A stretch of DNA of 64,000 bases, taken from positions 1 through 64,000 of the forward strand of contig NZ_JARJHL010000002.1 of the NCBI RefSeq assembly GCF_029309835.1, in the 5' to 3' direction. The translations under genes were made by a program, and so were the position numbers. The notes beneath the pieces were generated by a model. That model was not told where the DNA came from and did no database searches. It saw nothing but the letters and a program-made list of their open reading frames with translations. Of this stretch, positions 24,934-34,218 are shown one piece after another (position 1 is the first letter of the stretch; the number at the start of each line of letters is the position of its first letter). Source of the stretch: Paracoccus sp. DMF-8 (lineage in GTDB: Bacteria > Pseudomonadota > Alphaproteobacteria > Rhodobacterales > Rhodobacteraceae).

Positions 24934-26474
24934 AAACCGCCACCCTGTCCCGCCGTGGCCTGTTACTGGGCATGGCGGCCTCGCTGACCCTGCCGCTGAT
25001 CGCGCGGCCAGGGCGGGTGCAGGCGCAGGCGCAGCAGGCGCTGGACGATGCCGAGGCGCTGATTGCGCAGGCCGGGCTGGCGGCAGAGGTCGGCTTTGTC
25101 GCGCAGGATGCCCTGACAGGCGAGGTTCTGGCGATCCGCAACGGCGACATGCCGCTGCCGCCCGCCAGCACGCTGAAACTGATCACCGCGCTTTACGCGC
25201 TGGACCGGCTTGGCCCGGTGCATCGCTTCACCACCCGCGTCTGGCGCGATGGCGATACGCTGGTGCTGGCCGGGGGCGGCGATCCTGAACTGGACAGCAA
25301 GGGTCTGGCCGAACTGGCGCGCTTGACGGTTGCGGCGGAACAGGCGGCGGGGCGGGGCGCGCCCTTGCGGTTTCAGGTCTGGGGCGGTGCGCTGCCGCAT
25401 ATCCCCCGGATCTCGGCCGTTCAGGCCGAACATCTGCCCTATAATCCGACGATTTCGGGAATGATCCTGAATTTCAACCGGGTGCATCTGGGCTGGCGGC
25501 GGACCGACAAGGGGCACAGCCTGTCGCTGGAGGCACGCGGGGCGGGGCAGTCGCCGCGCGCCTATACCATCGGGATCGGGGTGGCGGATCGCAGCCAGCC
25601 CTGTTCACCTGGTGATGACAGCGGTGCCAGGGAACAATGGACGATCGCGCGGGGTGCGATGGGCAAATCCGGCAGCCGCTGGCTGCCCGTCCGCCGCCCC
25701 GAGCTTTATGCAGGCGATGTGTTCCAGACCCTGTGCCGCGCGCAAGGTTTGGTCCTGCCCACGCCCGAGGTGACCGGAGCCCCGCCGCAGGGGCAGGTGA
25801 TCGCCAGTCTGGAAAGCAGGGCGCTGTCCGATATCCTGCAAGGGATGCTGGAATATTCCAACAACCTGACCGCCGAGGTCGTGGGGCTGTCAGCCAGCGG
25901 CCAGCCCGAGCTGCGCGCATCGGCCCGCGACATGCAGAACTGGCTGCAAGCCAAGGGAATCACGGGGAATTACAGTTTCGCCGATCATTCCGGCCTGTCG
26001 GCGGACAGCCGGGTCACGGCGCGGCTTCTGGCCGATACGGTGACCCGTTTGGGCGCGCAGCAGCCCTTGCGCGCGATGCTGAAACATATCGCGCTGCGCG
26101 ACGGCAAGGGCCGCGAGATCGACAGCCCGATCCGGGTGGATGCCAAGACGGGGACGCTGAATTTCGTCTCGAATCTGGCGGGTTTCGCGCAGGATGGCGG
26201 GGGCCGGCTGCTGTCCTTTGCGATCCTGACCGTGGACGAGCCGCGCCGTTCGGCCAGCCTTGGGCAGGAATTGCCCGATGGCGTTCTGGTCTGGACCCGA
26301 CGCTCCAAGGCGCTGCAACAGGCGCTGATCGAGGATTGGACCGCGCGTTTCGGCGCCCGGATCGCGCAACTGCCCGATCTGCCGCTGCCCGCAGGGGGGC
26401 AGGATCTGGGCTTTTCCGATGCGACAAGGCCGGTGATCCGGCCTGCGACCATGAACAGCGGGGTGTTCCGCTAA
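24930..26474 (+). CDS. dacB: D-alanyl-D-alanine carboxypeptidase/endopeptidase DacB (PBP4 type)
   Basis: The protein has 514 aa from the ATG at 24930, overlapping nadD by ATGA. Its signal ([20 protein letters not shown]) has twin arginines and may be Tat type. Penicillin-binding motifs are S80-T-L-K in PASTLKL, the SxN element in [10 protein letters not shown], and KTG in [10 protein letters not shown]. The enzyme trims peptidoglycan side chains in the periplasm. It also matches the S13 family in length, with the inserted domain between the first two motifs. Confidence 0.93.
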   Translation: MKTATLSRRGLLLGMAASLTLPLIARPGRVQAQAQQALDDAEALIAQAGLAAEVGFVAQDALTGEVLAIRNGDMPLPPASTLKLITALYALDRLGPVHRFTTRVWRDGDTLVLAGGGDPELDSKGLAELARLTVAAEQAAGRGAPLRFQVWGGALPHIPRISAVQAEHLPYNPTISGMILNFNRVHLGWRRTDKGHSLSLEARGAGQSPRAYTIGIGVADRSQPCSPGDDSGAREQWTIARGAMGKSGSRWLPVRRPELYAGDVFQTLCRAQGLVLPTPEVTGAPPQGQVIASLESRALSDILQGMLEYSNNLTAEVVGLSASGQPELRASARDMQNWLQAKGITGNYSFADHSGLSADSRVTARLLADTVTRLGAQQPLRAMLKHIALRDGKGREIDSPIRVDAKTGTLNFVSNLAGFAQDGGGRLLSFAILTVDEPRRSASLGQELPDGVLVWTRRSKALQQALIEDWTARFGARIAQLPDLPLPAGGQDLGFSDATRPVIRPATMNSGVFR

Positions 26475-26475
26475 A

Positions 26476-26520
26476 GCATTTTCAGCAAAACCGGATACCG
26501 GCTTTTGCGTCCGAAAATGC
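26476..26520. repeat. Intergenic palindromic repeat unit
   Basis: The outer arms GCATTTTC (26476-26483) and GAAAATGC (26513-26520) enclose a second stem, GCAAAA.CCGG facing CCGG.TTTTGC, around an ATA loop. AAGAACAAAAGG follows. The pattern strongly recalls a dispersed intergenic repeat known from alphaproteobacteria (AGCATTTTC...GAAAATGCG...AACAAA). It sits between convergent dacB and the TerB-like gene, where its RNA hairpin could end transcription from both sides. Confidence 0.7.
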
Positions 26521-26534
26521 GCAAGAACAAAAGG

Positions 26535-26957
26535 CTACAGCACCTGATGGCGGACCCGGGCCGACAGTTCGATGGCCGCCGAATGCAGGCGGTCGATGGC
26601 GAATTGATGGCGGATTTCGGCCAGCATCACGGCTTCGTCCTGACCCGAGCGGCCATCGGCGGCGGCAATGTCGCAGCACAGCGCATAGGCGGTCAGATAC
26701 AGTTCATCGGGCAGGGCATCGCGAACCAGACCGAACAGGGCATCCAGCCCGTCCTCTTCCTCGAAGAGCGTGATGACCGTCTGCGACACGGCGCGGATCC
26801 GGTCGATGTCGTAGTTGGCGAAGATCGGGGCATGGTTCACCGTGCGCTCGATCGCGACCAGTTCGGCGGTGCGCATGTTCATGTCCGACGCGGAAACCGC
26901 GACCATCAGCGCCACCAGCGCATCACAGGGCGAGAACGAAGGCAGGTCGATGGTCAT
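26535..26957 (-). CDS. TerB-family protein
   Basis: The protein has 140 aa from the ATG at 26957, with AAGGAAAG five bases upstream. It is all-helical, with [20 protein letters not shown] at the start and [20 protein letters not shown] around the acidic residues typical of TerB domains. TerB domains occur in tellurite/stress proteins and bind metal through such acidic residues. The role here is unknown. It is divergent from lysK. Confidence 0.75.
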   Translation of the reverse strand: MTIDLPSFSPCDALVALMVAVSASDMNMRTAELVAIERTVNHAPIFANYDIDRIRAVSQTVITLFEEEDGLDALFGLVRDALPDELYLTAYALCCDIAAADGRSGQDEAVMLAEIRHQFAIDRLHSAAIELSARVRHQVL

Positions 26958-27032
26958 GGCAGCTTTCCTTTGGTGTTGCGCCAGCAATTATTGACGATTT
27001 TGCGCAGTTTCAATACGGAGGATGCACAAGCG

Positions 27033-28627
27033 ATGGAGACTGACATGACGACCCTGCGTGACGCCGCGATGAAATCCAAGGCCTGGCCCTTTGAAGAGGC
27101 CCGCCGCGTGCTGAAACGCTACGAAAAGAAGGACCCTGAAAAGGGTTACGTTCTGTTCGAAACGGGTTACGGGCCGTCGGGTCTGCCCCACATCGGCACC
27201 TTCGGCGAGGTCGCGCGCACGACGATGATCCGCCGCGCCTTTCAGATGATTTCGGACATCCCGACGCGGCTGTTCTGCTTTTCCGACGACATGGACGGGA
27301 TGCGCAAGGTTCCCGACAATGTCCCGAACACCGACATGCTGCGCCAGCATCTGCAGGAACCGCTGACCACGGTGCCCGATCCCTTTGGCCAGTTCGACAG
27401 TTTCGGCGCGCATAACAACGCCATGCTGCGCCGCTTTCTGGACACCTTCGGCTTTGAATATGAATTCATCAGCGCGACCGAATTCTATAAATCGGGCCGG
27501 TTCGACGACACGCTGCTGCTGGCGGCCGAACGCTATGACGCGATCATGAATGTCATGCTGGCCAGCCTGCGCGAGGAACGCCAGCAGACCTATTCCTGCT
27601 TCCTGCCGATCAGCCCGAAAACCGGCAAGGTGCTGTATGTGCCCTTGAAAAACGTCGATGCGAAAAACGGCACGATCACATTCGACGACGAAGACGGTCA
27701 GGAACTGACCCTGCCGGTCACGGGCGGCCATGTGAAACTGCAATGGAAACCCGATTTCGGCGCCCGTTGGGCGGCGCTGGATGTCGATTTCGAAATGTAT
27801 GGCAAGGATCACAGCACCAACACCCCGATCTATGACGGGATCTGCGAAATCCTGGGCGGGCGCAAGCCGGAACATTTCACCTATGAACTGTTCCTGGATC
27901 AGGAAGGCCAGAAGATCAGCAAATCCAAGGGCAACGGTTTGTCGATCGACGAATGGCTGACCTATGCGGCCACCGAAAGCCTGTCCTATTTCATGTATCA
28001 AAAGCCCAAGACCGCGAAACGCATGTATTTCGACGTCATCCCCAAGGCCGTCGATGAATATCACCAGCAGCTGCGCGCCTACCCGGATCAGACGCCGGAA
28101 CAGCAGCTGGCGAACCCGGTCTGGCATATTCATGGCGGCGAGGTGCCCGCCAGCGATCTGGTCGTGCCGTTCCAGATGCTGCTCAACCTCGCCTCTGTCG
28201 CGGGGGCCAAGGACAAGGGCGGGCTGTGGGGCTTTATCCGCCGCTATGCGCCCGAGGCCAGCCCGGAAACCAATCCCGCGCTGGATCAGGCGGCCGAATT
28301 CGCCGTGCGCTATTTCAACGATTTCGTCGCGCCCACCCGCAGATTCCGCGCGCCGACCGATCAGGAACGCCGCGCGTTGGAGGATCTGGCCGGGCGGCTG
28401 GCCGCATGGGACCAGCCCGCCGATGCCGAGGCCCTGCAGACCATGGTCTTTGCCATCGGTCGCGACCATCAGTTCGAACCGATGAAAGACTGGTTCCGGG
28501 CACTGTATCCAGGTGCTAGCTTGGCGCCGATCAGGGGCCGCGTTTCGGCGGCTTCATCGCGCTGTTCGGCATCGAGGAAACCCGCGCGCTGATCGAAAGC
28601 GCGCTGGCCGGCGAGTTGCTGGGCTGA
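27033..28627 (+). CDS. lysK: Lysyl-tRNA synthetase, class I (C-terminal frameshift in the sequence as read)
   Basis: The enzyme charges tRNA-Lys in the cytoplasm. Class I form is clear from the Rossmann HIGH-type motif HIGT at about residues 53-56 ([12 protein letters not shown]) and the KMSKS motif KISKSKG near 291. The frame that starts at 27033 loses family similarity after WFRALY (about 28506) and runs to 28592 in an unrelated tail. Two extra bases between 28508 and 28518 explain it. Past them, frame 2 continues [20 protein letters not shown] and ends AGELLG at 28627. That tail fits class I enzymes well. An ATG at 27045 with GGAG upstream is an equally good start. Confidence 0.9.
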
Positions 28628-28640
28628 GCCTGCCCCTGTT

Positions 28641-28663
28641 GCGCGCCGCCCGTTGCGGCGCGC
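28641..28663 (+). terminator. Hairpin after lysK
   Basis: A perfect 9-bp stem, GCGCGCCGC (28641-28649) and GCGGCGCGC (28655-28663), with loop CCGTT lies 13 bases after the restored lysK stop. No strong T-run follows. Confidence 0.5.
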
Positions 28664-28751
28664 GCGTTAACAAGGTGTTAATGCCGGATTCGAGATTGCC
28701 TCCCGACCGCACGGGCCTGATGCCCGTATTCGCCAAAGGGAGACATCTGGC

Positions 28752-31041
28752 ATGAGCATTATCGGCAATTCGTCCTTGATGCCGCGCGCGTTCAGCGGTG
28801 GGCTGGGCGTCTGGTCGCGCACCAACGGAACGCCGGGATCGCCGACCCGGGCAGGACAGGCCAATGCCGCGATCGTCCCCGCCGATGAGGATTTCGGCGG
28901 TTGCCTTGAAATCCTGAAAACGCAGGAACCGACCTCGCTGCGCTATGTGGGGCGCACGCCGATCCGGCCCGGCACCTATCTGCGCATTTCAACGCGGGTC
29001 AAGGCAATCGCGGGCAATATGCCGCGCGTCCGCATCGCGGCATGGGCGGGCAATGCCGCGGGCACCAATGTCGCGGCCGCCGTCCAGATCGGCCCCGAGG
29101 TCACGCTGACCAGTTACGGCCAGGTGGTCGAGGTCTCTGCCGTGGTCGGCACCGGCCAGCGCAGCGGCGTGGACATGCCCTGGGGGCGCAATGCGACCTA
29201 TGGCCATTTCGGTCTGGACCTGCTGGGCGCGAATTCGGGATCGGTCCGCGTTGAAAATCTGGTGATCGAAGATGTCACCGCCGCCTTTCTGCCGCAGATG
29301 CTGGATTGGGTCGATGTCCGCGATTATGGCGCGGTGGGCGATGGCGTGACCGATGACCGCGCGGCCTTTGTCGCGGCGGACAATGCGGCCAATGGCGGCC
29401 ATATCGTCGTGCCCGAAGGCAGCTATCGCATCGCGAGCACCCTTGCCATCCGCGCGCCGATCCGCTTTCGCGGCACGCTGGTCATGCCGCGCGCCGCGCG
29501 GCTGGCGCTGCATTCCAGTTTCGATTTCCCGACCGTGTGCCGATGCCTTCGGCGATGAGACCGAAGGGCTGAAGCGCGCGCTGCAGGCGCTGTTTGGCTA
29601 TGTCGATCATTCGACGCTGGACCTGTGCGGGCGCAGCGTCCAGTTGACCGAGCCGCTGGACATGGCCGCGATCATGCCGGGGCTGACGTCGTTTTCGAAC
29701 CGCCGGGTGATCGCCAACGGCCAGATTTCCCTGATCGACGGTCCGGCATGGAACACGCGCATCGTCAATTCGGTCGGGACCTATAATCCCAACAATGAAT
29801 ATGTCCTGACCGGCGTTGCGAATGTCGCCAATATCGAGGTCGGCTCGCGGGTCGTCGGCGCGGGTGTCGGGCGCGAGGTCTATGTGCAGGCGCGCAATAT
29901 CGGGGCGGGCACGCTGACCCTGTCGCAACCCCTGTTCGGGGGTGCGGGCACGCGCAGCTATGCCTTTCATCGTTACCGCTATGTGTTTGACTTTTCGGGT
30001 ATGGAGCGGCTTGACCGCTTCAATATCGCGGATATCGAATTCCTGCTGGACGGGATCGGCAGTTGCCTGATGCTGGCGCCGACGGGGTCGATGATCCATA
30101 TGCGCGACTGCTATGTGACGCGGCCCAAGGATCGCGGCATCACCTCGATCGGGACGGGTTGTCAGGACATTCTGGTCGACCGCTGCCAGTTCCTGTCGAA
30201 CGAAATGACCATGAATGCGCAGAACCGCACGACCATCGCGATCAACGTCAACAACAACGACGCCAAGATCCGCCACAACCGTTTCGTGCGCTTCGGCCAT
30301 TTCATGGTTGCCAATGGCGGTGGCCATATCATCGAGGGCAACCACTGGTTTCAGGGCGACAATGCCCAGGCCGGGGTGCGTTTCGCGGGGCTGGTGCTGA
30401 CGCGCACCAATATCCAGACGACGGTGACGGGGAATTATATCGACAATGCCTCGATCGAATGGACGAACGAACACAGCGCGCGGCCGAATTTCACCAATGA
30501 CGAATATTCCTTTGGCGGGCTGACGATCACCGGCAACACGTTCCTCGTGTCGAATTCGACGCTTGGGTTCTGCTGGCTGGTGATGAAGCCCTTTGGCACC
30601 GGGCATTTCATCCACGGGCTGAGCGTCATGGGCAATGTGTTCAAGGCGATGTATGGCCGCGCGCAGCGCATCGACAAGGTCGATACGACTTATGCCGATA
30701 TGGATTACACCCGGATGCGCAACCTGCAGTTTCAGGGCAATATGTTCAACGGCATCAACCAATATGTCGCAGATCCGGTCGATCTGACGCTGACCCAGAA
30801 CACGGTGGCGAACCGCTGGATCATCAATGCCTCGAATGCGCTGCCGTTCCGGGGCAATGCGCGGAAGGTGGAATCGGTCGTGGCCGAGGCGGCCATCGTC
30901 AATGCCGCGAATGCGCGGGTGACTGAAATGCCATGGGTGCAGACGCAATATGGCGTTGCGCGCAAATCGGTGGCGGTGAACTGGACGACGCCGGTACGCG
31001 GGCAGTTGTCGGTGCGGGTCCGCATGGATACCGCCGACTAG
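28752..31041 (+). pseudogene. Right-handed beta-helix (pectate-lyase-superfamily) protein, frameshifted as read
   Basis: Joining two frames gives about 762 aa. The first frame (28752 to about 29534) contains WVDVRDYGAVGDGVTDDRAA, the signature start of the pectate lyase 3 / GH28-like beta-helix superfamily, and later YRIASTLAIRAPIRF. Similarity then continues in the next frame as DAFGDETEGLKRALQALFGY and runs to 31041. It includes repeated helix turns such as NRFVRFGHFMVANGGGHIIE and ITGNTFLVSNST. One extra base near 29534-29540 explains the break. No signal peptide is seen. The substrate is unknown; a polysaccharide-binding or cleaving role is typical. Confidence 0.8.
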
Positions 31042-31052
31042 GACGCATCCGT

Positions 31053-31589
31053 TCAGCCCGTTGCAGTAATACCCCGGCAGTCATCCTGCCGGGGTTTTCC
31101 CATGTCCGGCGCGGCCGGCAGCAGATCCGCGGGCAGCAGGCGATAGGCGCGGGCAAAGCCTGCGTTCAGCAGCGCGCCCTGCGGCTCGATCCGCCAGAAT
31201 GTGAAATCGGGCAGGTCGATATAGACCCTGGCCTTGGGGTCGCGCTCCAGCCAGGCGGCGCGGCGGTCGGGGTCGGGTGCCGCGGGCACCGCAACCGCCT
31301 GGATCGACAGCCGCGCATGGGTCATCACATCGCCCTTGACCGCCGTACCATCCGCGACCATCAGCCCGGCCCGCCGGTCGGCGGCCAGCGCGCGGCTATG
31401 CGCGGCCAGCCCCGACAGCAGCGCCAGCGGCGTGCCGTCATGATCGGTCTGGATCGCGATCCGCGTCAGCAGCGGGCAACCGCTGTCGGGGTCAAGCGTG
31501 CCCAGAACCGCATGGCGCATGTCCCGGATCAGGCGCCGGGCGATGTCGCGCGCCTCGTCATCGGTGGTTCGGATCGGATCTTCTTCCAT
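31053..31589 (-). CDS. Pyridoxamine 5'-phosphate oxidase-like FMN-binding protein (HugZ-type N-domain)
   Basis: The protein has 178 aa from the ATG at 31589, or six more from the upstream start at 31607. The split-barrel core reads RHAVLGTLDPDSGCPLLTRI, then GTPLALLSGLAAHSRALAAD, with ARVYIDLPDFTFWRIEPQGA near the end. This is the FMN-binding fold of PNPOx-like and HugZ heme-handling proteins. The extra C-terminal DUF2470 heme domain of HugZ is absent, so heme degradation is not certain. Its last codons lie inside the terminator of the convergent beta-helix gene. Confidence 0.8.
   Translation of the reverse strand: MEEDPIRTTDDEARDIARRLIRDMRHAVLGTLDPDSGCPLLTRIAIQTDHDGTPLALLSGLAAHSRALAADRRAGLMVADGTAVKGDVMTHARLSIQAVAVPAAPDPDRRAAWLERDPKARVYIDLPDFTFWRIEPQGALLNAGFARAYRLLPADLLPAAPDMGKPRQDDCRGITATG
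31072..31098 (+). terminator. Intrinsic terminator after the beta-helix gene
   Basis: A 9-bp stem (CCCCGGCAG and CTGCCGGGG, loop TCATC) is followed by TTTT at 31095-31098. It lies about 30 bases past the beta-helix stop and inside the 3' end of the convergent FMN-protein gene. Confidence 0.8.
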
Positions 31590-31811
31590 CTGCGAAACCT
31601 GTGTCAAAGCGCCGCCGGGGGCAAGGGGTGAATAGATCGCCGACTGTCAAGCGCAAACATTCGACCTTGGTCCAAAGTCATGATCAATTCCGGTTTACGA
31701 CGCTGCGGAAACCGGATTAACCTTGCCCCAACCGTCTGCGGTTTCCAGCGACCCCAAGGGGAGCGGGCGCGGAAAAGCCGCAGCATCGGCAAGTCGAGAG
31801 GAGCCACGTTT

Positions 31812-33767
31812 ATGTCTGTTGAAGCTGTTTCCAAACACCCGATTCCGCCCGGATTCGAAAACGCCAATATCAACGCGGACAATTACCACAAGCTATACCG
31901 TGAATCGATCGAGGACCCCGAAGGGTTCTGGGGCAGAGAGGGCAAGCGGCTCGACTGGATCCAGCCCTATACCAAGGTCAAGGACACCAGTTTCCAGATC
32001 CCCGATGTCTCGATCAAATGGTTCGAGGACGGTGTCCTGAACGTCGCGGTCAATTGCATCGACCGGCACCTGCCCAAACGCGCCAACCAGACCGCGATCA
32101 TCTTTGAACCCGATGATCCCGAAACCCCGGCCCAGCACATCACCTATGCCGAACTGTCCGAAAAGGTCAGCCGCTTTGCCAACGTGTTGCTGAGCCAGGG
32201 GGTGATGCGTGGCGACCGCGTGGTGATCTATCTGCCGATGATCCCCGAAGCGGCCTATGCGATGCTGGCCTGTGCACGGATCGGGGCGATTCATTCCATT
32301 GTCTTTGCAGGGTTTTCCCCGGATGCGCTGGCCAACCGGATCAACGATTGCGGCGCCAAGATCGTCATCACCGCCGATACCGCGCCGCGTGGCGGCCGCC
32401 GCACCGCGCTGAAGTCGAACACCGATGCGGCCCTGCTGCATTGTTCGGACAAGGTGCGCTGCCTTGTCGTCAAGCATACCGGCGACCAGACCACCCGGGT
32501 CCAGAACCGCGATGTCGACGTCAAGGCGATGATGGAGCAGGTCAGCCCCGAATGTCCGCCGCGCCCGATGGGGGCCGAAGATCCGCTGTTCATCCTCTAT
32601 ACCTCGGGGTCGACCGGCAAGCCCAAGGGTGTCGTCCATACCTCGGGCGGCTATCTGGCCTATGCCTCGATGACGCATGAATATGTCTTTGACTACAAGG
32701 ACGGCGACGTTTTCTGGTGCACGGCGGATGTGGGCTGGGTCACGGGGCACAGCTATATCGTCTATGGTCCGCTCGCGAATGGCGCGACGACGATCATGTT
32801 CGAAGGCGTGCCGACCTTCCCCGACGCCGGTCGCTTCTGGGCGGTTTGCGAAAAGCACAAGGTCAACCAGTTCTATACCGCGCCGACCGCCATCCGGTCG
32901 CTGATGGGCCAGGGCCCCGAATGGGTCGAGAAATACGACCTCTCCAGCCTGCGCGTGCTGGGTTCGGTGGGCGAGCCGATCAACCCCGAGGCCTGGGTCT
33001 GGTATGACAAGCATGTCGGCAAGGGCCGTTGCCCGATCGTCGACACCTTCTGGCAGACGGAAACCGGGGGCCACATGATCACCTCGCTGCCCGGCGCCAT
33101 CGAAACCAAGCCGGGTGCCGCGACCTTGCCCTTCTTTGGCGTCAAACCCGCCGTTCTGGACGCCACATCGGGCGAGCTGATCGAGGGCAACGGGGTCGAA
33201 GGCGTGCTGTCCATCGCCGATAGCTGGCCGGGCCAGATGCGCACGCTGTGGGGCGATCACGACCGCTTCATGGAGGCGTATTTCCAGCAATATCCGGGCT
33301 ATTACTTTACCGGCGACGGCTGCCGCCGGGACCAAGACGGCTATTACTGGATCACCGGCCGCGTCGATGACGTCATCAACGTTTCGGGCCACCGCATGGG
33401 CACGGCCGAGGTCGAATCGGCGCTGGTCGCCCATGCCAAGGTCGCCGAGGCTGCGGTCGTCGGTTACCCGCATGACCTGAAGGGGCAGGGCATCTATGCC
33501 TATGTCACCCTGATGAACGGGATCGAGCCGACCGAAGAACTGCGCAAGGAGCTTGAGGTCTGGGTCCGCACCGAAATCGGGCCGATTGCCAAGCCTGACC
33601 TGATCCAATGGGCGCCGGGCCTGCCAAAGACCCGCTCGGGCAAGATCATGCGCCGCATCCTGCGCAAGATCGCCGAAAACGACTATGGCAGTCTGGGCGA
33701 TATCTCGACGCTCGCCGAACCCGCCGTGGTCGATGAGCTGATCGAAAACCGCATGAACCGCGTCTGA
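31812..33767 (+). CDS. acs: Acetyl-CoA synthetase (acetate-CoA ligase)
   Basis: The protein has 651 aa from the ATG at 31812, with GAGGAG upstream. The enzyme activates acetate to acetyl-AMP and then acetyl-CoA. The AMP-binding loop is [18 protein letters not shown]. The A-box region [18 protein letters not shown] and the hinge [20 protein letters not shown] are intact. The C-terminal [15 protein letters not shown] holds the lysine regulated by acetylation in this family. The length is standard. It is monocistronic, with a hairpin behind it. Confidence 0.96.
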   Translation: MSVEAVSKHPIPPGFENANINADNYHKLYRESIEDPEGFWGREGKRLDWIQPYTKVKDTSFQIPDVSIKWFEDGVLNVAVNCIDRHLPKRANQTAIIFEPDDPETPAQHITYAELSEKVSRFANVLLSQGVMRGDRVVIYLPMIPEAAYAMLACARIGAIHSIVFAGFSPDALANRINDCGAKIVITADTAPRGGRRTALKSNTDAALLHCSDKVRCLVVKHTGDQTTRVQNRDVDVKAMMEQVSPECPPRPMGAEDPLFILYTSGSTGKPKGVVHTSGGYLAYASMTHEYVFDYKDGDVFWCTADVGWVTGHSYIVYGPLANGATTIMFEGVPTFPDAGRFWAVCEKHKVNQFYTAPTAIRSLMGQGPEWVEKYDLSSLRVLGSVGEPINPEAWVWYDKHVGKGRCPIVDTFWQTETGGHMITSLPGAIETKPGAATLPFFGVKPAVLDATSGELIEGNGVEGVLSIADSWPGQMRTLWGDHDRFMEAYFQQYPGYYFTGDGCRRDQDGYYWITGRVDDVINVSGHRMGTAEVESALVAHAKVAEAAVVGYPHDLKGQGIYAYVTLMNGIEPTEELRKELEVWVRTEIGPIAKPDLIQWAPGLPKTRSGKIMRRILRKIAENDYGSLGDISTLAEPAVVDELIENRMNRV

Positions 33768-33794
33768 CGCCGGAACATTGCTGAAAACTGTGAC

Positions 33795-33822
33795 ACGCCC
33801 GCCGCATTCCGGCGGGCGTTTC
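33795..33822 (+). terminator. Intrinsic terminator after acs
   Basis: A perfect 10-bp stem, ACGCCCGCCG (33795-33804) and CGGCGGGCGT (33810-33819), with a five-base loop is followed by a short TTTC. Confidence 0.75.
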
Positions 33823-33890
33823 GCATGTGCAGGCCCCAGGACCTTGGCGGGACTTGACGGCATCGTGATCTTGCGGCGAAACAAGAGCCA

Positions 33891-34063
33891 GCACGGTTCC
33901 GGATCGTTTCGCGCAGGCGGGACGCCCGGATGAAAAGGGAATGCGGTGCAGATCCGCAACTGCCCCCGCAACTGTAAGCGGCGAGCGACGGCCAAAGACC
34001 ACTGGGGACACCCCCGGGAAGGCGGCCCAAGCAGCGACCCGCAAGTCAGGAGACCTGCCGTGC
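33891..34063 (+). ncRNA. Cobalamin riboswitch (adenosylcobalamin-type leader)
   Basis: P1 forms from GCACGG (33891-33896) and CCGTGC (34058-34063). The conserved core is present in order: a GGGAA segment with GGTG, then the B12-box region GCAACTGCCCCCGCAACTGT with AAGCGG, then CCACTGG, GGGAAGG, and GACCCGCAAGTCAGGAGACC. It lies in the leader of the TonB receptor gene, where bound cobalamin would shut off expression when the vitamin is plentiful. The remaining 155 bases before the start hold no other feature I can name. Confidence 0.96.
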
Positions 34064-34218
34064 GATCACCCATTTTCCGGGGCGGGGCGCCCAGGAAAAG
34101 CGGATTGCCGCAGTGGTGACGATCACCGTCTGCGGCCGGCCCATGCCTGTCCGGACTCGTTACGCACTTGCCCCCCGGCCGGATGGCGCCGCGGGGCCCA
34201 TGTTCAGGTAGTCAGACC

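Noticed and set aside
31893-34073. 726-codon open frame on the minus strand across acs and the riboswitch
   Set aside because: Antisense of acs, with no family features. It also crosses the riboswitch, which acts on the plus strand.
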